DNA of 64,000 nucleotides from Coptis chinensis (Eukaryota; Streptophyta; Magnoliopsida; Ranunculales; Ranunculaceae), in NCBI GenBank assembly GCA_015680905.1, contig CM027381.1, positions 62,981,501 to 63,045,500 on the forward strand, written 5' to 3'. Made by a program: the position numbers and the translations under genes. The notes under the pieces were generated by a model. That model saw only the letters and a list, made by a program, of their open reading frames with translations, searched no databases and was not told where the DNA came from. Shown piece after piece: positions 45,170-55,955 of the stretch (position 1 is the stretch's first letter; the number at the start of each line of letters is the position of its first letter).

Positions 45170-45965
45170 CTTAGAAACCCTCACTACATCCTTTCTTTAC
45201 AACTAAATACCTAATTCTCTCATTTGATCTCGAGGCAGCAGACGACCCTATCTATTCCCTTGATTTTTTGTTTGACAGATTTGAGGTTAGTTCTTTCTTC
45301 CCCTTTTCATTATCCTCAGAAATCTTCAAAGGTCTTCTCTAATAAACTGCATTCTTGAAGCTTTGTTGTCGGTGCAACAAGAAGCCTTCTTTGTGTCACC
45401 GGGGAAGCTTATCCCGAACACCGGGGCAGCTTTGGTGGAAATTGTTGCGGGGTTGTTTGGCTTTAAAAAGAAATCACGGTCATCGGTTCGGCACCCGATG
45501 AAAAGCAGCAAAGACATCCAAATGGTTGGCCGCAGCAAGACAACTTTGTAATACCTGATGAAGACGATCCCCCATCTATAGAATCCAAAACTCCAACCCC
45601 AAAAAAGACATGCGTTCATGGCGTAGGATCCTAAAAAGACCCACCATGTCCGACAAAGTCGTGCTCCTTGCAATGGTTGGGATGGGGATTCTCAGAAACA
45701 ACGACAACAAAAACTACAATAAGACTACTAGAGTATCATCAACATTATTCATCCAGTCCACAAACATTCTGTGTAAAATGTTGCGAGTCGAATGAGATTA
45801 TTCTTGGGCCACTTCATGAGCAAAGATATGACTAGCTTGATGCGCCTCTCATTATCCGACATGTTATGGACAATTCTCACTGACAACAAACAAAAAATTG
45901 ATCATCAAGACTTTCTCTGGTTTTTTTGGCAGCCTAAGATATTTTTAAAGTATAGGAAATTGTTT
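45170..45965 (+). pseudogene. Unidentified decayed gene-like segment
   Basis: A pyrimidine-rich leader and a possible intron start (GAG/GTTAGT near 45288) are followed by coding-like sequence in changing frames: HPNGWPQQDNFVIPDEDDPP, then SIESKTPTPKKTC near 45515-45610, then SLMRLSLSDMLWTILTDNKQ near 45830-45900. The composition is unlike the flanking AT-rich repeats. I do not recognise the protein. A poly-A run at 45121-45142 lies just upstream. Confidence 0.3.
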
Positions 45966-47641
45966 TAACCACATGCGAACCGAACAAGGTATTGTCTTTT
46001 ATTTCTTATTTTATTCTTCTTTGATCTTCTATGATTCACTTAATTGCTTAATTTCACTAAGTTGATTTAATGATATCTACTTTATAATTTTGATATTGGT
46101 TGTTTTATTTGAATGATTACTCTTGATGTTGATATAATTTTGATATTGATCATTCAGTGTTTCTATGATTGAAAATTGAAACATGCTTCACCCTGTCTCT
46201 TTCCTTACAATGTTCATAAATCTATCGTTTACTTCCATGTGTTACGTGGATCTGCTCGAATGGAGTCTGGGAGAGGCAATGGTATATATACAGAGAAGGC
46301 TTTTTAATACATCATACACAATAAAACTAGAACATGTAAAGTATGCACTATATTCCATGTAATATAGATCTGACTTATAAAAGTTGGAGTGGAAATATAT
46401 TATAATGCAATTATGAAACGCAACCCGTTCGTAGGTTGTTCGACATGACATAGATGGCTATCGGTTTTATAAATCACAATTTGTGTTTTTTCATTAACTA
46501 TAATTTCTCTTATCAATGTATAATGTATTGTAAAACTACTTCGATTTTCATCACTGTCATTTTGTGAACCATTTGCTGTTATCACTAAGCTATAACCAGT
46601 TCTACTACATGTTGGCAAATTTAGAAAAGTAAATCAAGATTAGTTATAATCAGTGCAAATTTAGAAAGTACATGTTTGCCTCTTACACATTCTTTTACTT
46701 ATGCATGAGTTTCAATATGTTGTTGAGCATCACTACTTGGTCTTGACTTACATCAAGTGTGAGCGTCAAATGAGAAACAAGATGATGTATGTTAGGCTCA
46801 CTTCTAGAACAATGATCATGCTATTAATAGCTGAGTTATTAGCTAGGAGGAATTTTAGAGGATTGTTCGTAAAAAAAATAAACCGTCTTCCTTTTAAGCG
46901 TTGCTAGAGAATTGTCGTCTTGGCTGGAGGACCTTAAGGGGACTTTAAACATTACCACTAAGACTAAGGAGCTTTTTTACATTGCATTCATACATTTTAT
47001 AGTTCAATTATGGAAGGCTAGAATAAGGAGGTTCACTGATCCCACAAGATGAAGGTTGCATTACAATTTTGTTGTGTCAACTCATTGGATTGATCTTTGA
47101 TTCTTTGTCCATGCTTGAATACATGGATGGGATCAGGTAGGGGTAAGAATCATCTTTAATAAATTAAAGTATCAATGATCATCCGCTTCAAAGTAGTTTT
47201 AGTAGTTTTCTGTGGAAAATATGCCAGTTTTAATTTTAGTCTCTATTGTTCTTTGTTTCTTATAATTTCTTTTCTATTTTGTTAGTCAGAGTTAGCAGCG
47301 TTAATGTACAAGAGGAGTAGACTTATCTGGAGAATCTGAAGTTGAGTAGACTTATCTGGAGAAGCTGAAGTCGTTAGTGCCCTAGGGTGGGTTCAAAACC
47401 ATTATAAAGTTTGAGTGCATTAGTGTGATTTATTATTGAAAAAATAAATTGCATTAGTGTGATCATAGAAAGAAATAATTTAATACCTTTTACATGTCAA
47501 GCTGATACCCTTTTGTACAATTCATTAAATGATTCGCATTTTCTGAACTTATTTCATATTGTTATAATTCTCTGAACAATTTCTTATTTAAATGATTATC
47601 ATTATAGGAGAGGAAGTAGTTTTATACTTATCCTCTGGTAT
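45966..47641. other. Region without recognised gene
   Basis: AT-rich DNA with only short open frames on both strands (for example 46701-46907 plus). No repeat partner or family match is visible. Confidence 0.4.
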
Positions 47642-48674
47642 TCAAAAGAGAATATTCTTCAAGTTTGGAATGTCTTTCTCAGGGATGAATACTGCAAATG
47701 CCTCCCAGTTCAAAACCTCAAAGAAGGGAGGCACGAAATTGTCTGATATAATCACAGGGACACATTCATAAAAGATGGCCTCAACCACTCTTTGGCTATT
47801 CACCTCAAAACCCTTTGCGCAGATACAATACTTGATGTTCTTCATGTGCTGGACATAATTTGCCTTGTTTTTGTTTTACCCATTTCAAAGTTGGTCTTGA
47901 AAAACGGTTAATGGTGAGCTGATGTGTAATACAGACAAAATAAGTCGTAGTTAAGACACAAGATTTCGTAGTAAAGAGACCTTTATTAAATCAAGAAATT
48001 TGAATTTGCCAATATAATAAAGAAGGTCTTCTGAGTAAATTTCTCCAGCATTGCCAATTACAAAGCCTTCATTAACATCAGCATTGCAGAGTGCTCTAAT
48101 GCACCTACTCATATGTCGCACCATTTCATGTGGGGCCTGGGAAATACACAATTTATCAGACTACACAAGAAATTGGAGTCTCAACTAAAAAATGGTGAAA
48201 TTTAAGTCTGAAGGAGGCACGAGAAGTGTACCCAATCATGACAAGCAATAAGAAAATGATCAGCTCCACCAGGTTTGTTCCAAAGAACTGAAAGAAGGTA
48301 CATTAAAATCCAGAGTCTGCAGTTAAACTTCATCTTTGGACTCGAGGGTAGTCACTTTACAAAGAAAATTTTGAATGCAAAATGTGACTCTGCTTATAAC
48401 TGCAAGTCTGTCATGGTTCAAGTTCAACTGGAATGTTAACAAAACAGTGTGCAGTGACCCGTAAAATCAGATTCCAACTCTAGCATTGAAGCTTCAAAGG
48501 ACTCTAATATGCATTCATTCTATACAATAATGCTGAGCATCTTATCAAAAACTTATTCAATGTCTATCCTTAAGCACCAAATTGCTTACCTTGGTTTCTG
48601 ACTGGTGGAAGACGGGTCTTGCACCTTCCCTGTAGGTGTATACTTTGAGCGTCTGTTCCATCAGTTCATAGCTC
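47642..48674 (-). pseudogene. Exostosin-type (GT47) glycosyltransferase gene fragment with introns
   Basis: Four exon-like pieces in minus order: 48674-48590 (RSYELMEQTLKVYTYREGAR, then PVFHQSETK), 48287-48232 (FWNKPGGADHFLIACHDW or LWNKPGG...), 48136 to about 48025 (APHEMVRHMSRCIRALCNAD, then VNEGFVIG), and about 47890-47642 (MKNIKYCICAKGFEVNSQRV, then VEAIFYECVPVIISDNFVPP). These are consecutive conserved blocks of plant exostosin-family Golgi glycosyltransferases that build cell-wall or arabinogalactan glycans. Splice sites of the first exons are intact (GCAG/GAGC, AAG/GTAAGC, TTCAG/TTCT, CCCAG/GCCC). The N-terminal membrane anchor, the DVSLPETY-type segment and the C-terminus are absent, so it is a fragment. 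Confidence 0.75.
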
Positions 48675-48689
48675 CTGCAAATATTTATC

Positions 48690-49173
48690 AAATTGAAATA
48701 TTCAAGTAAAGAACTCTTACCTTAACCTTTGCTCCGCACCGACTCTCTTATCGATTCTATTAGCCCAAGCGTCTTAGCTAACTCGCTCTCCTACTATAAC
48801 CCCTACTCAATTGTATAGTAGGGTAGGCTAACTCAGCCGCTTACTTCTCCGTTTCGTGCGTGAATGGCGGTTCTCAGACGAGGGAATCATTCCGGCTAGA
48901 ATGAAACTTTTTACATTCAAATTCAAATTCTAACTTTTTACAAGCATACCAATCAAAAAGCGTACAATTCGCATGCACCACTATTAATAAACTCGAATAT
49001 CCCTGTAGTTGGATCCCACATAATAGTCCTACATCAGTTTGTCCACAATATCTCCAGTACAATAAAGGAATAAGGCAAAGGCCTCCTTACGGTCATTATG
49101 TGGGAGAATTTGGATGGTGTCGCTACATACAGTATGATTATTATTCTTCTGGTTACCAATCACCATAGACACT
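48690..49173. other. Unassigned stretch between exostosin and ndhF fragments
   Basis: Part of it (48725-48890) has a composition unlike nuclear AT-rich DNA and could be organellar, but I recognise no gene. It leads without a gap into the ndhF-like segment. Confidence 0.3.
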
Positions 49174-49445
49174 ATGTACGTAATATTTATAGCGTTTCTT
49201 TTATATGGTCCCGCTTATTCATATTTGAAGAATTTTAACTTAATCCATTTTTTTGTTAAAATAGGTCCTAGGAGAATTTTTTGGGACAAAATACTAATAC
49301 TAAATGTAATATATAATTGGTTATATAATCGAGGTTACATAGACCATTTTTATACGAAAACCTTAACTAGGGCTATAAGAGGATTATCAGAACTAACTCA
49401 TTTTTTTGATAGACAAGTAATTGATGGAATTACAAATGGTATTTC
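49174..49445 (+). pseudogene. ndhF: Plastid ndhF C-terminal fragment in nuclear DNA (NUPT)
   Basis: ndhF encodes a membrane subunit of the chloroplast NAD(P)H dehydrogenase. The plus strand reads [54 protein letters not shown] and [20 protein letters not shown] in order, the penultimate region of NdhF. Similarity breaks off after ITNG at about 49440, eight or so bases before the stop codon of a minus-strand CCHC zinc-finger exon. It lacks the N-terminal 600-odd residues and the final helix. The open frame has been kept but it is only a fragment. Confidence 0.75.
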
Positions 49446-49452
49446 GAAAGTG

Positions 49453-49606
49453 TCAGTACCTTCGGCCTGCACACTCCATTAATCTGCCCGATAGGCAGTC
49501 ATATGCCATGTGTCCACATCCACCACAGTTGTGGCATATCATCAAGCCCCCCGTGCAATCCCTGCTCATGTGCCCAACCTGATGGCAGCTCCGGCAAACA
49601 ATGTCT
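49453..49606 (-). pseudogene. CCHC zinc-finger protein (CNBP/GIS2-like), last-exon fragment
   Basis: After a TTACAG acceptor, the minus strand reads RDIVCRSCHQVGHMSRDC, then ICHNCGGCGHMAYDCLSGR and a terminal GRRY followed by TGA at 49455-49453. Both knuckles have the CX2CX4HX4C spacing. This is the C-terminal exon of a plant multi-knuckle CCHC nucleic-acid-binding protein. The upstream exons are not seen beyond the intron at 49607. The frame is intact. Confidence 0.7.
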
Positions 49607-49849
49607 CTGTAACCACTATCGAGTGTATAATGTATAATAGGTCTATAAGCTTAAATGTTATAGAGATTTTGTTGGAGTGAAGAGTCGAAGACAAGGTGAT
49701 ATGTTTATAATGCAGCCTAACCCCACAACATGTAAAACATAATATGCTTAATGAAAATGAAATGAGCACATAAAAATGTCCACACAGAGCAATAAAGTTT
49801 GAAATTATAAACAAGATGTGAAATCCACCAGTACATGACTTTTAAAAAG

Positions 49850-50640
49850 TTACTAATGCAGCCCTAAGAGGAGTCTCAACTTTCAAGGCAAGATTGCAAA
49901 AAGGATGAAAGACTTCAGTCCTTGCTTCAACTGAGGAACAATCAGAGGAAGGCAAAGAACTGGACATATCATCAGAACTAAATTTTGTTCTTAAAGGGGG
50001 AGAACTACTCAAACGTACAAGGAAAAAGGTATGGTTCTCCGACAACAACCTTCAAACTTATTTAGGTATTTCAATGTCAATGACTACACGACCCCTTGCC
50101 AATGCACACCCCACAATTCTACACCATTGACTTTAAGATTCCACGAAGATATTTTTGAAGTAGCTCACAGCCTAGAATTTCTAAATTCCATAACGATGTT
50201 GACCAACTAACATGTATTCATGAATACTACGTGCTACCAGGTGCTCTTCATCGGAAGCGAGTTTAGCTTCGATATCAATTCAAATTGGCGGGTAAAAAGA
50301 GTGAGAGATATATATGGACCGACGAATGGAGAAACTATTTTTCCGCTCTGTTTTATTCTTCAAGTCATTACTTATCAATCATCTTTCTTTTATTCCTGAA
50401 CCTTGAATCATATGCAGTGGTTGCTAAAATGAAAAGCGTGGCATATGGTAGGAGCTTTCACAAAAAAGAAAAAGTGTAAGCAAAACTTTATACCTTAAGT
50501 GGTCTTGAATTGCACTGCTCATCTGTGATCAAGCAACATGTCATGCTTTCAGGTGTAGTTTTTGATGTCTGTTTCAATGTTCAACAGTGGCCCGGAAGAG
50601 AAAGCGAAGAAAAACTGCCAAAAGGATGATTGATGCGAAA
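49850..50640 (+). other. Unidentified gene-fragment-like stretches
   Basis: Plus-strand 49855-50085 contains a plausible coding piece (GKELDISSELNFVLKGGELL, then KRTRKKVWFSDN), and 50586-50665, after an ACAG acceptor, reads ARKRKRRKTAKRMIDAKSKR then TWS and stop. An open frame at 50285-50479 lies between. I do not recognise any of them. They may be further captured exons given their neighbours. Confidence 0.3.
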
Positions 50641-50757
50641 TCCAAAAGACAAAAACTGACTTGGTCCTAACCAAACTGCGATAAAAAAAAACGAGAAAAA
50701 ATATTTCCCCACTTTTTCCTAAACTCTTCCACCGATAGAAGTTTAACTAACTGAAGT
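50617..50757 (+). repeat. Direct repeat, left copy (partner 52321-52494)
   Basis: Shares GATTGATGCGAAATCC through TTCCACCGATAGAAGTTTAA with the segment before the Helitron gene, but lacks an internal 53 or so bases (between ATTTCC and CCACTTTTTCC) that include a TATATAG word. Confidence 0.85.
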
Positions 50758-51186
50758 TTAACTAAATACAAGCTGAGAAAGCGAATGTAATGCGTCTTTC
50801 ACATTATTGATTAACTAAGTGGCTCAAGAAGTGAAAGTTTACAGTAATGAGTAACCTTATACTTGCAGTGTTACGAGTACTAAAAGGTTTCCAGCATAAT
50901 TGATTGCCTTATTTTATTTTATTTGCTAAAATAAAATAGCTATACATGAAAGGATTACAACTTACAAGTCGAATCCTTAGCGTAGTGACAACTAGAGTTG
51001 TGTCATCAATAGCTCCCATGTAACGCAGCATCCCATATTCAAGTTCGGCAAAACCCTGCCACACACTAAACATATCTATTTATGTTTATAGTAAGATTGT
51101 TCACAAGGTCTACTTAATTTTATGCAGAACACAATACTTCTATTGTCAAGAAGATAGAATATCGCCTATGTTTGAGCTAACAAGCA

Positions 51187-52318
51187 GTCTACACTCTACA
51201 CAATCTTCTATTTAGTACAGAACAAAATGTAAAGAATGGATTATATAGGTTTAATTACCTCACCCTTACCAAGTCGCGCACCAGTCTTTGGATCACCTGC
51301 AACTGACCGGAATTGAGGTATTATCGACTTCTGGATCCAAGCGAAAGGGGAATGCTAGGACTGATACATTCAAGAAAGTTAAAGTGTTGGAAACCGATGC
51401 TACAAGCATATCCGACAAACAAGAGAAGAAAGAACATTGGTTGCAAAGGGTATCGAAGCAGCAAGGGTGACCACAAAAGAAGGATTCTGCTCCAATGCAT
51501 TTCCACCACAGCAGCAGTTGGAGAGGCAACCGGAGCAGCAGTTGGAGAGGTTACAACCATGCAGGAGGGATGATACCAATACTCTGAGTATTGGAAACTT
51601 ACCTCTTCAAGGTACCCTTGAAAGCTGACCAATCTACTTTCATGGATGACGTTGCTATTGGGTTAGTTCATGGAGCTCGGCTCCCAGCTGACATTGCGTA
51701 CTTCACCCAATACAGGGATGCATCACAGCTTTACAACCACATAGCCAGATGCTTATCATGGGTGAGGCTTTCTGTTTTCCTATTTACTATTGTTATGCAT
51801 GTATTTAGTTCTATCTTTCTTTGTCTTTCTGATTTTTTTTCGTTTCTCATCGCAGGTTATTGGAGCGACTGCAATCTACACTCTACATAATCTTCTATTT
51901 AGTACAGAACAGAGTGTAAAGAATGGATTATAGATTTAATTACCTCACCCTTACCAAGTCGCGCACCAGTCTTTGGATCACCCGCAGAACTCGAATCGAA
52001 TCGAGGTATTATCGACTTCTGGATCAAAGCGAAAGGGGGATGCTAGGACTGATACATTCAAGAAAGTTAAAGTTTTGGAAACGGATGCTACGAGCATATC
52101 CGACAAACAAGAGAAGAAAGAACATTGGTTGCAAAGGGTATCGAGGCAGCAAGGGTGGCCACAAAAGAAGGATTCTGCTCCAATGCCTTTCCACCCCACG
52201 GCAGTTAGAGAGGCAACCGGAGCAGCAATTGAGAGGTTACAACCATGCAGGAGGGATGATACCAATACTCCGAGTATTGGAAACTTACCTCTTCAAGGTC
52301 CTACTGTTTTGAAAATAA
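51187..52318 (+). repeat. Tandem copies of an unidentified gene segment, left group
   Basis: Copy 1 (51187-51875) and copy 2 (51876-52318, shorter) start at TCTACACTCTACA.AATC. Each contains VLSTSGSKRKG.ARTDTFKK then EKKEHWLQRVS, a proline/glutamine stretch, and in copy 1 an exon with STFMDDVAIGLVHGARLPAD and IAYFTQYRDASQLYNHI, then a 95-bp intron (GTGAGG...TCGCAG). The two parts lie in different frames. More copies lie at 61169-62800. The original gene is unknown; the last part resembles C-terminal regions of plant proteins annotated as putative gypsy-type transposon proteins. Confidence 0.65.
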
Positions 52319-52320
52319 GA

Positions 52321-52494
52321 AAGGGTGATTGATGCGAAATCCAAAAGACAAAAACTGACTTGGTCCTAACCAAACTGCGATAAAAAAAATGAGAAAAAAT
52401 ATTTCCTAGAGTGCTACGTCAATTTCCTAAACACACCCAATTTGCACTTATATAGTGTCCACTTTTTCCTAAACTCTTCCACCGATAGAAGTTT
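52321..52494 (+). repeat. Direct repeat, right copy, in the Helitron upstream region
   Basis: Full version of the repeat at 50617. It includes ACTTATATAGTG at about 52446-52457, a possible TATA box 140 bp before the ATG of the Helitron gene, and AGAGTGCTACGTCA, a word often seen near Helitron 5' ends. Confidence 0.7.
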
Positions 52495-52594
52495 AAAAAC
52501 TTAGAAATTAATACCTATTCTATATTCTTCATCTCCAATTCACGCAGTTTACAATAAATATTCATCACATTCATCTTTATCCCTCTCTTCCTCC

Positions 52595-52832
52595 ATGTTC
52601 ATCATTAAGCGTTGGACACCAAAACCAATTCAAAAAAGATTTTTGAATGAAATCTTTGATGGAGAGACCTGCAATCCATGTAAAGATAGAATACAAAATA
52701 TTACCAATGATCTCATACAACATGGTCCTATTTCTGAAAAACAAATAAATAATTGGTTCAAGAACAGGAGAACTAATTTGAAAAGAAAACAAAAAGATAT
52801 GGTCACATGCCCAGAAGAACCAAACAAGCGAA
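52595..52832 (+). pseudogene. Helitron gene exon 1: WOX13-like homeodomain
   Basis: Residues 4-67 form a homeodomain: RWTPKPIQKRFLNEIF at the start, IQNITNDLIQHGPISEKQ in the middle, NNWFKNRRTNLKRKQK at the recognition helix. The WF.NRR signature, the RWTP start and the HG.I.E..I.NWF spacing are those of WOX homeodomains, closest in style to the WOX13 clade. These are DNA-binding regulators of plant development. The exon ends CGAA/GTATGT. With introns of 155, 69 and 78 bp removed, exons 52988-53059, 53129-53359 and from 53438 continue in one frame into RepHel. The homeodomain itself has no stop or frameshift, while RepHel further on is broken. Confidence 0.7.
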
Positions 52833-53128
52833 GTATGTATGCTTTAATAGAAGTAAACTCTACCTTATGTTGTCTATGTACTGAAATTAGTTGCCCTGTC
52901 TATTTTGAGGATTAAACAAATTGTTTCTGCATTTATTGTGCTGCAGACTCCTGTTTTGATCAAGTAATCTTTTTTTTTTGTGTACAGCAACGAAGGAAAA
53001 GGCTGGAAAGAAGACGAAAATAAATCCATCTGGCAAGATTAATCCAAAAAAAAACAGAGGTATGATCAAAATATCACATAATTTACCTTTTAGTTTATTA
53101 TTTGTGACTGATTAAATTTTTTAAACAG

Positions 53129-54435
53129 TTATTACTAAAGAAAGAGCTAGAGAACGACGGTTTAAACGAAGTCAAATATTAAGAAATAAGAGACTTGGTA
53201 TTTCTCCAAATCAGTTCCATTCATATCAACTGAATGATGTTAATATAAATGACGACGATTACCTCTCACAGATTAGTGGGACTGATTCTGAAGATGACGA
53301 TGTCAATGATTTGAATCCAAAAGTGCCACGTATTTGTGATTTGGAAGTTTCACATACAAGTAAGTGTTCTAACACTAAATTATACCGTATTGCTATTTTA
53401 GTGTATGCAATAAAATAATCTAATAATTGTTTTGCAGGAAGTTGTTTTGAGCCTTTAGATATTGGTTGTCCAACTTCAATATGTTCTCATTGTGGAGCTA
53501 TTGTCTGGTATGAAGAAAGGAATGATATGAGCAAAAAACCTACGAATCCTAAATTCTCAATATGTTGTCAGAACGGCAAGGTTCAATTGCCTCTTCTAAA
53601 AGAAACTCCTGAATTTTTTAGAAATCTATTGGATTGCAAAGGTGGACAGAAATCTTCAAATTACATGGAAAACATCAGCATCTACAACTCCATGTTTGCG
53701 TTCACATCCACTGGTGGTGCAGTACAGAGTTCAATTAACAATGGAAAGGGGCCCTTTGTTTATAAAATAAAAGGACAAAATCACAATAAAATAGGAACTT
53801 TGCTTCCACCAGAAGGAGTGCGTCCAAGGTTTGCACAGTTATACATACATGATACAGAAAATGAAGTCTCACACAGGTTGAACTCACTCAGTAAGAAAAT
53901 TGTAAAGAAGAGGGCAAGAGACGAGTTAGATCCTAGCATTGTTCAAGGACTGATAGATATGTTGAATGTTACCAACAAACTCACTGAGATTTATAGAATG
54001 GCAAGGGATAGATTTAAAGAATGTCATGTAGCAGACATCAGCATAAAACTGATTAATAGAAGACAAAAAGATGGAAGACTTTATAATTTACCATCATCAA
54101 TAAAAGTTGCTGGTTTAATTGTTGGTAATGGTGATGAATTTAATGAGCATAGAGATGTTATTGTCGACAAGAAAGGATTTGGATTGAAGAGAATCAATGA
54201 ATTACTTCCAAGTTTCATGGCAATGCAATATCCACTTTTGTTCCCCCATGCTGAAGATGGATATAGAATTGACATTCCATATAGAATCAATAAAGTAGTT
54301 GGAAAAAGAAAAAATATTAGCATGAGAGAATTTTATGCTTTTAGATTGCAACTGAGACACAATGAAGGCCAAACTGTGGTTCGTGGAAAGAAGTTGAGAC
54401 AACAGTTTTGTGTAGATTCTTATACAGCTACTTAA
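53129..54435 (+). pseudogene. RepHel N-terminal region (zinc-binding part)
   Basis: A basic and acidic linker (RARERRFKRSQILRNKRLGI, then an acidic SEDDDVND stretch) leads into the classical Helitron N-terminus: FEPLDIGCPTSICSHCGAIV, WYEER, PKFSICCQNGKVQLPLLKE. Then follow VYKIKGQNHNKIGTLLPPEG, RPRFAQLYIHDTENE, LPSFMAMQYPLLFPHAEDGY and MREFYAFRLQLRHNEG. The two CX2C pairs fit the zinc-finger-like region. The frame stops at a TAA (54433-54435) where RepHel normally continues. Confidence 0.85.
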
Positions 54436-55955
54436 CAAAGTAGAATGGAATGGGTTCGAAATAATCAACAAACAATTCGTGCAGAATTGTATCAAGGATT
54501 AGTAGATGCTGCTATTGCTGGTGACGCGAAGCCTGGTTGTATAGGGAAACGATTAGTTCTTCCTTCATCTTTCACAGGAGGACCCCGTTATATGATACAA
54601 AACTATCAAGATGCCATTGCAATATCATGCGAACCTGCTTGGTGCACCGGATCTTTTCATTACTTTTACTTGCAACCCCAAATGGCCAGAAATTCAAAGA
54701 TGTATAGACATGGTAGCTCCTGGTTATAAACCCGATGATTTTCCCGATATTGTTGCAAGAGTTTTTGAGATTAAATTGCATGAACTGATGACAAACTTAC
54801 AAAAGCGCAAACGATTTGGAAAAGCTTGGGCAGGTATCCTAGATTTACTTTTTTTTTTAATAAGTAATTTATACTTAACAAAATAATACTCATTTTACTT
54901 TGATATAATTTTATTAATGTTTTGCAGCATTATACACTATTGAATTCCAGAAGAGAGGTTTACCACATGCTCACATTTTACTCTTTTTGGACAACGCTTT
55001 GAAGCCTACTACTCCTTCTCAAATCAATAAGCTCATATCTACTGAGTTACCCGACCCAATTGAGGACAAAATTGCATATGAATCAGTTGTAGAATTCATG
55101 ATTCACGGACCGTGTGGTGATGAAAACCCAGCTTCCCCTTGCATGGAAGAGAAGAAGTGTACTAAGTTCTATCCAAAACCTTTTAGTGAAGAGACAACTA
55201 TTGATGACAATGAATTCACAATTTACAGGAGGCGGAATAACAATCGGAATGCAATGAAAAAGAAAATAGAAGTTGATAACAGATGGGCTGTTCCACACAA
55301 TGTAGATTTGATAGTAAAGTACCAAGCTCATATTAATGTCGAACACTGCAACAAGGCCAGATCAATCAAGTACCTTTTCAAATACATTAACAAGGGAAGA
55401 GACAGAGCTACTACAATTATTGTTGAAAACTTGGTTACAGACAACGACAGTAATCATCAAATAGTAAAGGATGTTGATGAAGTTGCAAATTTCTTAGACT
55501 GTCGTTTCTTATCTGCTTCGGAAGCGGTTTGGAGACTATTGAAATTTGATATTCAATACAGAAATCCAGGCGATGAAAGGTTACCATTCCATCTTGAAGG
55601 TCAGCATTTGGTTTATTATAGTGAAAGAGATTATCCAAAAGATGTAATAAATCGGGAAAATGCTTCAAAAACAAAGTTCACAAAGTGGTTTACGGCAAAT
55701 GTTGAGTATCCAGAATTAGCCAGGAATCTTGCGTATGTTGATTTTCCTACTAAATTTGTATCGAATAAAAAAGAAAAGAAGTGGAAGCCAAGGAAAAAAG
55801 GGAAGAAAGTTGGATGTGTGTACTACGCACATCCCACATCAGGAGAGAGATTCTATTTGAGGCTATTGCTGAATATTGTCAAAGGCCCTTTGAATTATGA
55901 GGATATTCAAACTGTTAATGGAAAAGTTTATCTAACTTTCAAAGCTGCATGTCAG
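54436..55955 (+). pseudogene. RepHel HUH Rep nuclease domain
   Basis: The Rep domain nicks and joins single strands for rolling-circle transposition. After MEWVRNNQQTIRAELYQGLV, the sequence shifts frame near 54630 (LLGAPDLFITFTCNPKWPEI). After the intron it reads FQKRGLPHAHILLFLDNA with the HUH motif H-A-H. The catalytic tyrosine pair is visible in RSIKYLFKYINKGRDR (Y-x3-Y). CMEEKKCTKFYPKPFSEET and VDNRWAVPHNVDLIVKYQAH are also typical. The last exon ends CAG/GTATGT at 55955. Confidence 0.85.

Noticed and set aside
48874..49062. Minus-strand open frame of 62 codons
   Set aside because: Some phrases look protein-like, but no family could be named and it lies between fragments of other origin; left unassigned.
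53887..54495. Minus-strand open frames across RepHel
   Set aside because: Shadows of the plus-strand RepHel coding exons, whose domains and splice sites are clear.
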